Shown: positions 17,584-27,376, counted from the stretch's first letter. The stretch is DNA of 64,000 nt from Alteromonas portus (GCF_005117025.1 NZ_SWCO01000005.1:248001-312000), one strand, 5' to 3'. The notes: a model not told the origin generated them from the letters alone. Made by a program: numbers and translations.

Positions 17584-18459
17584 CTAATTTTTGCCTTCTG
17601 CGAATAGGGCATCTAGCTTTTGTTCGTACTCGTGGTAGCCAAGGTAATCGTACAGTTCCATACGCGTTTGCATGCTGTCGACAACGGCTTTTTGGTCGCC
17701 GTTTTCAAGTATAGATTTGTACACCATTTCTGCCGCTTTATTCATTGCACGGAATGCACTTAGCGGGTAAAGCACCATGTCGGCACCCCATTCACCAAGC
17801 TCTTCTTTGTTCCACAGTTCGGTTTTGCCGAACTCAGTAATGTTGGCCAGAATAGGTACGTCCAATGCTTCAGCAAATGCACGGTAGTGCTCTTCGGTTT
17901 GTACTGCTTCTGCAAATATGCCGTCTGCGCCTGCTGCAACATAGGCTTTTGCGCGCTCAATAGCTTTTTCTAAACCTTCTTGCGCAAACGCGTCGGTGCG
18001 GGCCATGATGAAAAAGTCGGGGTCAGTTCGGGCGTCAACTGCAGCTTTAATGCGGTCTACCATTTCTTCTGTGCTAACAATTTCTTTATTAGGACGGTGA
18101 CCACAGCGCTTCTGAGCTACCTGGTCTTCTATATGAACTGCAGCCGCGCCCGCTTTTTCCATATCGCGAATAGTTTTGGCAATGTTAAATGCGCCGCCCC
18201 AACCCGTATCGATGTCTACCATTAGTGGAAGGTCGCATGCGCTGGTAATTCGCTGAACGTCTGCAATCACATCATTGAGTGACGTCATGCCTAAGTCGGG
18301 TAGGCCGTAAGACGCATTCGCTACGCCGCCACCTGATAAATATATAGCTTGGTGCCCAATAGCCTTTGCCATCATGGCTGTATAGGCGTTAATGGTGCCG
18401 ACAATTTGTAGCGGTTTGTTGTTCTGTAATGCGGTTCTGAATTTCTTTCCTGCACTCAT
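17584..18459 (-). CDS. prpB: Methylisocitrate lyase PrpB
   Basis: 291 residues. Splits 2-methylisocitrate into pyruvate and succinate, the last step of the 2-methylcitrate cycle. Key signs are the N-terminal [10 protein letters not shown] and [17 protein letters not shown] for metal binding, and the catalytic-loop KRCGH (KKCGH in E. coli). I chose ATG at 18459 ([11 protein letters not shown]), which fits family N-termini; a GTG three codons earlier at 18468 is possible. It follows gntR by 65 bases and is the first enzyme gene of the operon. Confidence 0.94.
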   Translation of the reverse strand: MSAGKKFRTALQNNKPLQIVGTINAYTAMMAKAIGHQAIYLSGGGVANASYGLPDLGMTSLNDVIADVQRITSACDLPLMVDIDTGWGGAFNIAKTIRDMEKAGAAAVHIEDQVAQKRCGHRPNKEIVSTEEMVDRIKAAVDARTDPDFFIMARTDAFAQEGLEKAIERAKAYVAAGADGIFAEAVQTEEHYRAFAEALDVPILANITEFGKTELWNKEELGEWGADMVLYPLSAFRAMNKAAEMVYKSILENGDQKAVVDSMQTRMELYDYLGYHEYEQKLDALFAEGKN

Positions 18460-18524
18460 GATAATCACTCGCTTATTTGAAAGTAGGGTAGAGGTGAATT
18501 AGGTATGAAGAAAACTTTGTGGTG

Positions 18525-19187
18525 TTAGCCATTATTAAGCTTCTTCTCAATATTATTTTTTGAATAAAGAATATGGCGACGCATTAACATTTCAGCCAGT
18601 TCCTCGTCGCGATTAGCGATGGCATTTACAATGTGTCTGTGTTCATCAAACGCAGTACTCACACGAGGACCTGCCATACCGAGCTGCACGCGATACATGC
18701 GCACTAAATGGTAAAGCCCGTCTACAAGCACACTGATGAGATGATCATTCTTACTGCCAGTTACAATTCGGTAGTGAAAGTCTACATCGCCGGCTTCTTG
18801 GTAATAGCTTTGGCCGTCTTTCACTTTGTCGAAATGGCTATCTAGCAGCGCCTGCATATCTGCAATCTCATCATCGCTCATGTTGCGCGCAGCTAAGCGA
18901 GCGGCCATACCTTCTAGCGCTTCGCGCACTTGGTATAGCTGAATTAGGCCTTCTGGAGACAGTGCAACCACGCGAGCACCTACGTTAGCCTTGCGTTCTA
19001 CAAGGTGGCAGGTGGCAAGACGGTTTATGGCTTCACGAATAACGGCGCGGCTAACTTCATACTTTGTCGACAATTCCATTTCGCTTAGCTTACTGCCTGC
19101 TGGAATTACGCCTTCCACAATATCTTTTCTTAACTGAAAGAACGTACGGTCGGCGTTAGTGATGGCTTGTTCGCTTTTGACTAACAC
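18525..19187 (-). CDS. GntR-family (FadR/FCD type) regulator of the prp operon
   Basis: 220 residues. An N-terminal winged helix-turn-helix (about 15-80, SKLSEMELSTKYEVSRAVI) is followed by an all-helical FCD ligand domain with metal-binding-type His residues (DVDFHYRIV, FDEHRHIVNAI). The start is GTG at 19187. It is the first gene of the prp cluster on the same strand, as in other marine Gammaproteobacteria where a GntR regulator replaces the sigma-54 activator PrpR. Three copies of a TGTCGACA palindrome sit around its start, which suggests autoregulation and control of prpBC-acnD-prpF. The ligand is presumably a pathway intermediate such as 2-methylcitrate; that is inference. Confidence 0.88.
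   Translation of the reverse strand: MLVKSEQAITNADRTFFQLRKDIVEGVIPAGSKLSEMELSTKYEVSRAVIREAINRLATCHLVERKANVGARVVALSPEGLIQLYQVREALEGMAARLAARNMSDDEIADMQALLDSHFDKVKDGQSYYQEAGDVDFHYRIVTGSKNDHLISVLVDGLYHLVRMYRVQLGMAGPRVSTAFDEHRHIVNAIANRDEELAEMLMRRHILYSKNNIEKKLNNG
19064..19073. promoter_or_regulatory. Candidate GntR operator O3, inside gntR
   Basis: Perfect palindrome TTGTCGACAA within the 5' coding part of gntR, centred 147 bases from the operator at 19207-19224. 147 is 14 helical turns of 10.5 bases. Confidence 0.45.
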
Positions 19188-19206
19188 TGTATAGAATCTT
19201 AAAAAT

Positions 19207-19224
19207 TATAATGTCGACAATATA
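19207..19224. promoter_or_regulatory. Candidate GntR operator O1
   Basis: TATAATGTCGACAATATA, an 18-base palindrome with one mismatched pair, centred about 28 bases upstream of the gntR start codon, where it would block a promoter. It shares the TGTCGACA core with the other two sites. FadR-type GntR proteins commonly bind palindromes with GT/AC half-sites. Confidence 0.6.
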
Positions 19225-19263
19225 TGCCTGTTTTGATGGTTTTTCAACCCTGAAAGGTCAGGA

Positions 19264-19273
19264 TTGTCGACAA
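19264..19273. promoter_or_regulatory. Candidate GntR operator O2
   Basis: Perfect palindrome TTGTCGACAA 53 bases (five helical turns) from the centre of O1 and 81 bases upstream of gntR. Confidence 0.55.
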
Positions 19274-19764
19274 CAATGAATGTGTGAGTTTTATAGTCAT
19301 GGTCAATAGCCTATGTTGATTGATGTGTAATGGTGTACGCCGCACGTAAATAGGCTGTCGGTGTGCTGTCAATCTTGTAGATAAGTATCGCACTGCCATG
19401 GTAATGGCTACTGCACGGACTAAAGAAGTGATTGGGTGGCTTTATTTAAGTGTAGATAAACTTAGTTAAGAAACGTCTTGGTAAGCGACAAGTGTTCAAA
19501 GTTTGTCCGTTTGGTCTAGGTCACTTTTAACTTTTTCGGTTGCGCGCCGTGAAGCGTTGGTTTTGTTTATCTTAATGATATTTAAAGTTTTTAATGGTTT
19601 TTTTAAAAGTTTTTTGGTTGATGTCTAATCTAACCAATTAGTCTAATTTTGAAGTCTTATTTTAGTAAAAGTGTAATATTTTACTTTGCAAGATCGCAAT
19701 CTAACGGTAACATATCGTTCCAGTCTTCAAGCCTAAATTCTTGTACTGAATTCAAGAGGGCTGG

Positions 19765-19783
19765 AAAAGTAATTACTACTTTT
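19765..19783. promoter_or_regulatory. Inverted repeat upstream of TonB receptor
   Basis: AAAAGTAATTACTACTTTT: 7-base perfect arms around a 5-base centre, about 200 bases before the receptor start. Candidate operator. Confidence 0.35.
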
Positions 19784-19800
19784 AAAGCAGAGTTTTATTG

Positions 19801-19836
19801 AAAGTAAGTTTGTAATGTTTTATTGCGACTTACTTT
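19801..19836 (+). promoter_or_regulatory. Second inverted repeat upstream of TonB receptor
   Basis: AAAGTAAGT and ACTTACTTT, perfect 9-base arms separated by 18 bases and followed by TTTA. It could be a weak attenuator or an operator. It shares AAAGTA with the palindrome just upstream. Confidence 0.35.
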
Positions 19837-19980
19837 TTTATTGCCTGTAATCCAGTATAAGCACACGGTTATGTGCGCCTCTTAGTCAGTGAGTTTAGTC
19901 TTTCAAAGTTCCAAAGAAGAACTTGAAGCAGCCTATAACAACAAATTTATACCTAACACTCACGCAAAAGGGGTTACACC

Positions 19981-22245
19981 ATGAAATCCAATACTGACGT
20001 GTCTACGACACTCGCCAGTAAGCTTTCACCTGTCGCACTAGCAGTAGCGATGACCGTTCCAGCTCTTTCAAACATTGCCGTTGCTCAGGAAGCTGAAGCA
20101 ACTGAAGAACAACAGTTTGAAGCCATTACCGTTACAGCGACAAAACGCCCTCAAGTTATTTACGAAGTGCCAATTGCTATCAGTGCTTTTGATGGCGATA
20201 AATTAGCTGACCAAGGTATCACAGACCTAACTGACGTTGGTAAGTTTGTACCCAACCTAAACGTTACCGGGTTCTCAGCCGGTCATACGTCATCTGTAAA
20301 TCCATTTATCCGTGGTATTGGTCTTCAAGATCACCTTATCACCACTGACCCAGGCGTAAGCGTTTATGTTGATGGGGTTTACCTAGGTCGTCAGGTTGGT
20401 CAGAACTGGAGTTTGAACAACATTGAGCGTATCGAAGTACTTCGTGGTCCTCAAGGTACACTCTACGGTCGTAACTCTATCGGTGGTGCAATTAACATTA
20501 TCACCAAAGAGCCAGACCAAGGCGATGTAACTAAAATTAATACCGAATTTGGTACACGTGGACGCGTAAAAGCAGACCTTTTTGTTAATCATGCTTTGTC
20601 AGAAACGGTTGCGTTTAACATGAATTTGGCATTCAACAAGCGCGATGGCCTTGGCGAATTCATTAATGTGCCAAATGCTGAATACGATGTAGGTGAGACT
20701 GAAGATATTTCAGGTCGCGTTTCACTAAAATGGGAGCCTTCAAACGACTTCCGCATGGTATTAACAGCAGATGCAAACAACGGTGACGGCGGCCTTCGTC
20801 CGTATACTGTACTTATAGATGAAGTTGGCTCAGCACGCTACTTTGGTGGCGGCAACGGCCTTGGTGTAGAGCTGCGTAACACAGACGTAACGCCTGAAGG
20901 CGCTGATATCTACGACAACGCAACGGGTACTGAAGCAGTAACTGGCGTATCGAATGAAGCACGCGGTCTTTCACTAACCACAGAGTGGGACATTAACGAC
21001 GACTACACTGCAAAGGTTGTTGCAAGTCAGCGCACGTCGAAGTACAAAGCAGGTCTTGATGATGACGGAACAATTTACTCGTTAGATCAATTCCCTGAGC
21101 GTGGTGAAGCAGATCAAACATCAATTGAGCTTCAGCTTAACGGCTACATCAACGAATACACAGACTTTGTAGCAGGTCTTTACTACTTCAACGAAGAAGG
21201 TAGCAACCGCCAAGGTGACGACTCTAACTTCGATGGTGGTCCTAACCTACTCGCGCTAGACCAAGAAACAACATCAAAAGCCGCATACGTAAACGTGCGT
21301 CATGACTTAACAGACGAGCTGAGTGTGTCTGGTGGTCTTCGTTACACCAAAGACGAAAAAGAAGCATCAGCGAACGTATTCTCAGCACTTGGTACTATCT
21401 ATGATTCAAATGATTGGGACGAAGTGACGTGGGAACTAGCCACTAACTACACATTTGAAAATGGCATGACAGGCTACGCGACAATCCAGTCTGGCTACCA
21501 GTCGGGCCAATTCCCAGCACGTCCTTACTGCTTGATTGGTGAGTTCTTTGGTGCAGGTGGCTTTGACGATATCGAAGGCGCACAAGCAGCCGTTCGCGCA
21601 AATAACTGTTTTACAGCGTCTGACAACATTACTGCGACTAACTATGAAGTGGGTATCAAAGGTCGTGTGAACGATTACTTCGATATCAGTGTTGCGGTAT
21701 TTAACACTGAGTTTGAAGACCTACCTTACCAAGTAAGTCGCGTGAGCGAGGGTGGTTTCGATACAGCAAACCTTGTTGTTGAACAAACATCTCGTGGTGT
21801 TGAAGCTGATGCTACGTTTACTTACGGCAACTTCAGCATGATGACCAGCATTGGTTACATGGATGTTGATGTTGAGGAGCAAGACGGTTTCAATCCTGTG
21901 GCACCGCTTACTCCAGATCTTACGCTAGCGATTGGCCCGCAATATACCTTCGAGCTTGATGGTGGTGACTCAATTCGCGTACGTGCTGATTACTCGTACC
22001 GTGCAGAAATGTATGGCGAGCCTACTTCAGCGCCTGAGCGTATGACTGAGCTAGATAGCCGTGAGCTAGTAAACTTTGATATTGCTTACACGCCAGCGAA
22101 CGACGCTTACACTGTTGCGCTTTACGGTCGCAACATTTTTGATGAGCGTTACGACAATGCGCGCTTGAACACAGGTGACTATATCCTGCAGATTCTAAGC
22201 AACGACGCTAGCGAATTTGGTGTTAGGTTCTCGACTGAATTCTAA
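19981..22245 (+). CDS. TonB-dependent outer-membrane receptor
   Basis: 754 residues. A signal peptide ends near AVA-QEAEA (about residue 35). The plug domain follows (ITVTATKRPQVIYEVPIAISAF, a TonB-box/plug start; then RIEVLRGPQGTLYGRNSIGGAINI), then a 22-strand barrel ending in aromatic F (GVRFSTEF). It takes up a bulky or scarce substrate with energy from TonB. It is a typical Alteromonas receptor of the type without an iron-specific signature; the substrate is unknown. It diverges from the prp operon with a 793-base gap, so a link to short-chain acid or branched-chain catabolism is possible but not shown. A strong terminator follows. Confidence 0.93.
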   Translation: MKSNTDVSTTLASKLSPVALAVAMTVPALSNIAVAQEAEATEEQQFEAITVTATKRPQVIYEVPIAISAFDGDKLADQGITDLTDVGKFVPNLNVTGFSAGHTSSVNPFIRGIGLQDHLITTDPGVSVYVDGVYLGRQVGQNWSLNNIERIEVLRGPQGTLYGRNSIGGAINIITKEPDQGDVTKINTEFGTRGRVKADLFVNHALSETVAFNMNLAFNKRDGLGEFINVPNAEYDVGETEDISGRVSLKWEPSNDFRMVLTADANNGDGGLRPYTVLIDEVGSARYFGGGNGLGVELRNTDVTPEGADIYDNATGTEAVTGVSNEARGLSLTTEWDINDDYTAKVVASQRTSKYKAGLDDDGTIYSLDQFPERGEADQTSIELQLNGYINEYTDFVAGLYYFNEEGSNRQGDDSNFDGGPNLLALDQETTSKAAYVNVRHDLTDELSVSGGLRYTKDEKEASANVFSALGTIYDSNDWDEVTWELATNYTFENGMTGYATIQSGYQSGQFPARPYCLIGEFFGAGGFDDIEGAQAAVRANNCFTASDNITATNYEVGIKGRVNDYFDISVAVFNTEFEDLPYQVSRVSEGGFDTANLVVEQTSRGVEADATFTYGNFSMMTSIGYMDVDVEEQDGFNPVAPLTPDLTLAIGPQYTFELDGGDSIRVRADYSYRAEMYGEPTSAPERMTELDSRELVNFDIAYTPANDAYTVALYGRNIFDERYDNARLNTGDYILQILSNDASEFGVRFSTEF

Positions 22246-22270
22246 TAGCTACAGCAAGTTATAATGGTAA

Positions 22271-22298
22271 AAGCCAGTCTGAAGACTGGCTTTTTTTT
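22271..22298 (+). terminator. Rho-independent terminator of TonB receptor gene
   Basis: Stem AGCCAGTCT/AGACTGGCT with a GA loop and eight T residues, 26 bases after the stop codon. Confidence 0.92.
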
Positions 22299-22372
22299 GC
22301 TTATTTTTTCTTGTGTTATCTTAATTATTAGCATAGTTTTAAAACTGTTCTAAAAACGTGCAATAGCTACTT

Positions 22373-22645
22373 ATGAAAATAAAAGCGCTTTGCGGTGTTA
22401 GTTTACTTATAGTTTCTACGCTCCTGTTGGGGTGTACTTACACCGTTTATTTGCCCGATGATGAAGGCAGTAACAAGAACAAAGACGGTAAGGTTGCAAT
22501 TAGTAAACCTGAGTTCGGTAACCAATGTCGTTATAGCGGTAACGGAGAGTATGGCGTCTGCCCTACTTCAAACGGTGAAATGGTTGGAACGTCTTGCTCT
22601 TGCCCCACACCTTCTGGGCAAATTATGGGAACAGTGTCTAAATAA
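22373..22645 (+). CDS. Small cysteine-rich lipoprotein, unknown function
   Basis: 90 residues. A lipoprotein signal peptide with lipobox LLLGC (acylated Cys21) is followed by a short hydrophilic linker and then a compact segment with four Cys (QCRYSG, VCPTS, SCSCP). The Gly/Ser/Cys pattern suggests a small disulfide-stabilised domain exposed in the periplasm or on the outer membrane. I do not recognise a named family. It stands alone between the receptor terminator and a second small gene. Confidence 0.65.
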   Translation: MKIKALCGVSLLIVSTLLLGCTYTVYLPDDEGSNKNKDGKVAISKPEFGNQCRYSGNGEYGVCPTSNGEMVGTSCSCPTPSGQIMGTVSK

Positions 22646-22696
22646 TAGAACGTGGTTCTCAAGTAGTTGGGCCTTTCAATCATACGGAGATGAGGC

Positions 22697-23029
22697 GTGG
22701 GATTGTTCACTAGTTTTAAAAAATCGCGGCTAGAAAAAAAGTTTAAGAAAAATGAATGGGTAATCATTCAGCCTGTTCCGTTCTCTCAATTTGAACAGCT
22801 TATTGTCGACCATGTTGATGCCGGTTGGGAAATTGAAGATGACTATGAGCGACTTGCAGAAGCAACGGCTAAATGGCAGTGTGAATTACGCAAAGGGACG
22901 AGCATCGTAACTTGTGTATGGACCGCAAAGCACTTGGGTATTATTTACGGTCCTGAGCGCGTGCTTGTCGGCTTGTCTGAAAAGTTAAATATTCCGGCGT
23001 CTACAACAATTGCTACGACGTGGTTTTAA
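22697..23029 (+). CDS. Hypothetical soluble protein
   Basis: 110 residues from a GTG start (22697) with GGAGATGAGG just upstream. A basic N-terminus (FKKSRLEKKFKK) leads into an alpha/beta-looking body with no signal peptide or membrane helix. I recognise no domain. It ends 7 bases from the convergent response-regulator gene. Confidence 0.6.
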   Translation: MGLFTSFKKSRLEKKFKKNEWVIIQPVPFSQFEQLIVDHVDAGWEIEDDYERLAEATAKWQCELRKGTSIVTCVWTAKHLGIIYGPERVLVGLSEKLNIPASTTIATTWF

Positions 23030-23036
23030 TCCTCTA

Positions 23037-23657
23037 TCAAAGCCACCCTTTCTGTTTTGCTATGCGTGCTGCATCTACACGGTTGGTCGCATCGAGCTTT
23101 GAGATAGCCTCTGAAAGGTAGTTTCTTATCGTACCTTCCGATAAGAACAATGATTGAGCAATGTCTTGGGTTTTAAGGCCCTCTGATGCGAGTTTAAGCG
23201 CGGACATTTCTTTTTTGGACAGAGGATTGTTGTCGTCAAGAGCCATAATGGCAAGCTCCGTCGAAATGACCTTTTCTCCGGCGGACACTTTGTAAATGGC
23301 ATCAATCAAGTAGTCGCTATCAGACTCTTTTAAAATGAACCCTTTAACGCCTGCACTCAAGGCGCGCTTGATGTAGCCTGGTTTAGAAAACGTAGTCATT
23401 AATACCACTTTAGCACCGAGATTTTTATTTTTAACGTGCGTAGCTAAATCAAGCCCAGAGACCAGCGGCATTTCAATATCGCTCAAAATAATATGTGGAG
23501 CGGTGTTATCATTTAAATAATCAATTGCCTCTTGTCCATTGCTGCACTTACCAACAATGGTCAAGTTGTCTTCCAATGATAGAAGCATGGCAATGGCATC
23601 GCGGATCAGCGACTGATCTTCAACAATCAAAACTGTAGTTAGGGTTTTTGAATTCAT
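23037..23657 (-). CDS. NarL/FixJ-type response regulator (DesR-like)
   Basis: 206 residues: receiver domain (D60 in IILSDIEMP, K near LKES) and C-terminal LuxR-type helix-turn-helix (about 140-206, LSKKEMSALKLASEGLKTQDIAQ). Its start overlaps the kinase stop by 4 bases (ATGA), so the pair is translationally coupled. The operon, read on the minus strand, is membrane protein - SMR pump - kinase - regulator, which suggests that it answers membrane stress or a membrane-active compound. Confidence 0.88.
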   Translation of the reverse strand: MNSKTLTTVLIVEDQSLIRDAIAMLLSLEDNLTIVGKCSNGQEAIDYLNDNTAPHIILSDIEMPLVSGLDLATHVKNKNLGAKVVLMTTFSKPGYIKRALSAGVKGFILKESDSDYLIDAIYKVSAGEKVISTELAIMALDDNNPLSKKEMSALKLASEGLKTQDIAQSLFLSEGTIRNYLSEAISKLDATNRVDAARIAKQKGWL

Positions 23658-24892
23658 ACGGAAGCCTTTAGCGAAGAAGCTTGCTCAACATTAAGCTGAA
23701 TACTAACGATAGGGTGGGGGAGAAAAGAAATGTCTACTTCTGCATATATAGACGCCACGCGTTCTCTAATTCCCATTAATCCGTTTCCTTCTTTAATCGA
23801 CGCACCGTTTTCAACAACGCCATCATCTTTATAGGTCATTTTTATGGTCGTCGAGTTAACTTCGAGATCAAGTGACACTGCACTTCCTTTGGAATAGCGT
23901 AACGTATTGGTAGTCAGCTCTTTAAGAATAAGCGCAAGCTGACGTTCTTGTTTAGTGTTCAAGCGTTGTTCAGCGCTGCCGTCAATACGGGTTGTAACGT
24001 TAAAGCCGTTTTCTTCTAACAGTGATTTGTCTTTTGCTATTTCATCGCTAAGTGAGAGTTGCTTAATATCTGACACCGCTTGTCGAATATCGCTCAGTAA
24101 AGCTTGAGAAAGCTGCGCCAACGCTTTTACCTCTCGATGGGCGTCTTCAATTTTATCTTTACTTATAAGTTTATCGGCCAGTTGTGCTTTTAGCGAAATA
24201 GAGCTGAGTGCGTGACCTGCAACATCGTGCAAATCTCTGCCAATTCGCTCACGCTCGGCAATGGCAGACAATACGCGTAATGCTTCCGCCTGCTGGTTTT
24301 CTTTTAGTGCATGAAGGGTTTCTTTGCGCTCCATAACACCAAAACCGAACAATACTAAACTGTTAATTATTGATGCGGCTAAGAGAAAATGCGCGCTTTC
24401 AAACATCGTAATGTTAAGTGTTAAAAGCACAATTATCATTGCGCTTATGCTTGCTAAGCCCGTTTTGACCGAGTTGTAATAGCCAACGATGAATGCAATG
24501 AAACCTATAATCGTCGCGCCACCTGGATTTTGAAAGCTGCAGCCGACAGAAAGCAGAAACATAAACAATAAATAGGAAGGTAGTGCTTTAACAGGCTGAC
24601 TTATCGCTTTAACGTAAAGGGTAACAAAGCTGAGGTATCCTAGGGTTTGAAGCACCCATATCTCGACAGGAAGAGGACGAGATATAATCAGGGGCACAAA
24701 AAAGAACAGCGAAAAAAACAAGCTTCCATGAGACCAACGTTTTTTGCGCCCGCTGCCTAACAGCGGCATAACCTGCGTGGCATCTTTGTCGTCTACATGG
24801 TTTGTAGATTCACCTACATTCGCAGTACCTTCATCTAAATGCCTTGCAGGCACTGCGTCGACGTTATTTTGCATGCTGTTATGGCTGCGCAT
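23654..24892 (-). CDS. Sensor histidine kinase, HisKA_3 type (DesK-like)
   Basis: About 412 residues. A hydrophilic N-terminus of about 60 residues precedes a cluster of roughly five or six membrane helices, a HisKA_3 dimerisation domain with the phospho-acceptor in GRDLHDVAGHALS, and an HATPase domain with intact KDDGVVENG and GNGLMGIRERV boxes. I chose ATG at 24892; the frame is open to a TTG at 24922, which would overlap the SMR gene by 14 bases. No extracytoplasmic sensor domain is seen, so it probably senses in the membrane. Confidence 0.85.
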   Translation of the reverse strand: MRSHNSMQNNVDAVPARHLDEGTANVGESTNHVDDKDATQVMPLLGSGRKKRWSHGSLFFSLFFFVPLIISRPLPVEIWVLQTLGYLSFVTLYVKAISQPVKALPSYLLFMFLLSVGCSFQNPGGATIIGFIAFIVGYYNSVKTGLASISAMIIVLLTLNITMFESAHFLLAASIINSLVLFGFGVMERKETLHALKENQQAEALRVLSAIAERERIGRDLHDVAGHALSSISLKAQLADKLISKDKIEDAHREVKALAQLSQALLSDIRQAVSDIKQLSLSDEIAKDKSLLEENGFNVTTRIDGSAEQRLNTKQERQLALILKELTTNTLRYSKGSAVSLDLEVNSTTIKMTYKDDGVVENGASIKEGNGLMGIRERVASIYAEVDISFLPHPIVSIQLNVEQASSLKASV

Positions 24893-24908
24893 GGTGAGTA
24901 CTTCTTCC

Positions 24909-25238
24909 TTACTGAAATACAACAGCTGACTTGCTAGTGATAAGCAGAGTGCCGGAGATAATTAACATAATACCCAGCACGGCGTAAATGTCGAAAGTTT
25001 GTTTCCAGAATACTACTGAAGCAGCGGTGATAAGCGCGATACCCATCCCTGACCAAATCGCATAGGCAACGCCTATTCCCATATTTTTTAAGACCATGGC
25101 AAACAGCATTCCAGACACGGTGTAGAAAAATATTGCGCCGTATCCGAACGCCCATTTTTCCCATCCGTTCGACATTTTAAGCAGCATGGTAGCCGTAACT
25201 TCAGTGATAATTGCAACCGCTAAAAGTAAATAAGTCAT
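24909..25238 (-). CDS. Small multidrug resistance (SMR/EmrE-family) transporter
   Basis: 109 residues with four membrane helices. The conserved membrane-embedded Glu13 (AIITEVTAT) and AYAIWSGMG are visible, so the proton-coupled export mechanism of lipophilic cations should be intact. The start at 25238 has AAGGA 6 bases upstream. It lies between a membrane protein and a DesK-like kinase in one operon. Substrate could be quaternary ammonium compounds, spermidine-like polyamines or guanidinium; the sequence does not decide. Confidence 0.88.
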   Translation of the reverse strand: MTYLLLAVAIITEVTATMLLKMSNGWEKWAFGYGAIFFYTVSGMLFAMVLKNMGIGVAYAIWSGMGIALITAASVVFWKQTFDIYAVLGIMLIISGTLLITSKSAVVFQ

Positions 25239-25265
25239 CGTTTATTCCTTGTTATTAAGGTGAAT

Positions 25266-25862
25266 TTAGTGAGATTTGAGTGTTTGAAATCGACGCTCAA
25301 GAGTGATGAGCGACACAATGTAAACTGCGACAATTACCGACGAAATTGCTTCTACGCGTGCTTCTGGAAAGAAGTACCAAGCTACAACAATGCCGAAGGT
25401 TCTAGCGATAGTGTGAAAATAGCCAACCCAATGCTCTATAGCCCACGATAAAGGCATCCACATCAGACCTGCTAGAATACCAATGCTGAGTGGCACCGTG
25501 GTGTGGTCTATAGCCGCAACGGGAAGTGCAATGGCAAATACCATGAGGCTCATGAACATGCCGACGAAAAAAAGCCGGTCGAAGCTGTTTTTAGCAACGC
25601 TTTTAGCAAAGAATCTTTCACCAGTAAGGTAAGACAACCCTGCGCCTAGGTAGAAAATTGCCCCTGTGCCTATATAAAGCATCCAAGTTATGGTGAATTC
25701 AGATACAAAGGGTGCACTAATTCCCAATAAGGCCCAAACAATTGTGCCTGCAAGCGGCATAGCAATGAATCTATTGTTTTTGAAGTCTTCACGCTGTTCT
25801 TCCAATGAAAGAGGGAAACTCTGAACATTGGTTCCAGGAGTGTGATTTAGGAGGTGTTCCAT
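25266..25862 (-). CDS. Uncharacterised membrane protein, first gene of SMR/two-component operon
   Basis: 198 residues with about six hydrophobic helices after a soluble N-terminus of about 30 residues. It resembles the small multi-helix DUF7010-type membrane proteins, but I am not sure of the assignment. It is 27 bases upstream of the SMR gene on the same strand. Its promoter region contains the imperfect palindrome TGACATTTGTCA at 25950-25961, a possible site for the NarL-type regulator encoded at the end of the operon. Confidence 0.65.
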   Translation of the reverse strand: MEHLLNHTPGTNVQSFPLSLEEQREDFKNNRFIAMPLAGTIVWALLGISAPFVSEFTITWMLYIGTGAIFYLGAGLSYLTGERFFAKSVAKNSFDRLFFVGMFMSLMVFAIALPVAAIDHTTVPLSIGILAGLMWMPLSWAIEHWVGYFHTIARTFGIVVAWYFFPEARVEAISSVIVAVYIVSLITLERRFQTLKSH

Positions 25863-25974
25863 TTGCTTTACCTAGTGTTGTAATGTCGATAGGTAAAGTA
25901 TGCAAAAACGCGCTAGTTTGCGTTAGACACAAACGTCACCAATAGCATGTGACATTTGTCATCAGTTCTCTAGG

Positions 25975-27376
25975 TTAGGTTTGTCGGGCTTTTTTCGCTT
26001 TGCGCTTGTTTAACACTGAGTCGCCATCTTCTTTCGAAAGCATTAAACTGTCGTAGATACTTACTAGCGCCAAAGTACCCATAAATAGCATGGATAGCGT
26101 AAAGGTTTGTAGGTTTGGCGTATCGGCGCTTTGGCCTAAAATTAATGCTGCTGTGGCAATAGCAAGCGCTGAAAGGGTAATGCCAAGGCCGCGATTCATC
26201 TGCATTAGAATAGCGCCTAGCGTATTGGCATCGCGCATTTTGTTTGGCGGTACGTCGGCAAAGGCTATGGTGTTTAACAAGGTTAAATGCATAGAGCGGG
26301 TGACGCCATTGGCAAACAAAATAGCGGCAATAGTGAATGACGATGTAGAGTGATTTACCAGCGCAAGGGCAACAAAACCAAGAGCGATGAGCACGCCGTT
26401 TACCACGAGCACACGTTTAAACCCGAAGGTGTTCATGATCCACGTTGTTGCGGGCTTTATCGCCAAGTTTCCGGCAAAAAGCCATAGCAAGAGGGAGCCC
26501 GCCTCTACAGGTGAGTAGCCTAGGCCAAGCTGCAGCATAAGCGGTACAAGAAACGGTGCGCTACCAAGTGCCACCCGCACAACAGAACCACCGTATACGG
26601 AAAGTCTGAAGGTTTTATGCTGCATGGCATCAAAGGAAAAAAGTGGATCTTTGGCTTTTTTGACATGACGGATAGCGAATATCATGAGTACTAGGCCAAT
26701 GGCGATAATACCAAGTGCCTGAAGAAGCTTGTTGCTGGTACTGGCAAGAAATTCAATACCAGCCATAAAAAGTGCAAAGCCTACGCCGGTAAGCAAAAAG
26801 CCTTTAATATCAAACTTGCCTACATCACCTTTGGTGTTTCGCAATAGGTAAAGAGAGGCGAGGATCGCGATAATACCCAGTGGAATATTCATATAAAAAA
26901 TCCACTGCCAGCTAAAATGTGTGGCTATGTAGCCGCCAAGTACTGGGCCTAATAACGGTGCACTCAAGGCGGGCCATGTAATAATGGCTACGGTTTTTAC
27001 TAGTTTTTCTTTTGGCAAATCCCGCAATACTACTAATCTTCCAACCGGTACCATCATAGCACCGCCTAAACCTTGAAGAATGCGAGATAACGTAAATTCA
27101 AATAAACTGGTACTTAAGCCACAAAGAACCGAAGCGAAAGTGAAAACCGCAATCGCCGCTATGAATATGGTGCGAGCGCCAAATCTGTCAGCGGCATAAC
27201 CGCTTAAAGGAATAAAAAGCGTGACTGCCACTAGGTAGGCTGACACCCCAATAGATAGGTGAGCTGCCGGTACATTGAAGTCGGCAGCAATAACAGGCAA
27301 TGCCGTGGTAATTACCGTGGCGTCTAAAATTTCCATAAAGAGCGCCCCTGCAACCAACAGGGCAGTGGCGAACTCT

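Larger units (their letters stand above)
19188..19980. other. Divergent intergenic region, gntR / TonB receptor
   Basis: A 793-base gap. Near gntR it holds operators O1 and O2. The middle, about 19280-19700, shows no gene or clear structure. Near the receptor it holds two inverted repeats (19765-19783 and 19801-19836) and ends with AAAAGGGG before the receptor ATG. Confidence 0.6.

Noticed and set aside
17675..17682. TGTCGACA inside prpB (and another at 34197-34204)
   Set aside because: Only the 8-base core matches, without AT-rich flanks, and the second is far from prp; both may be chance.
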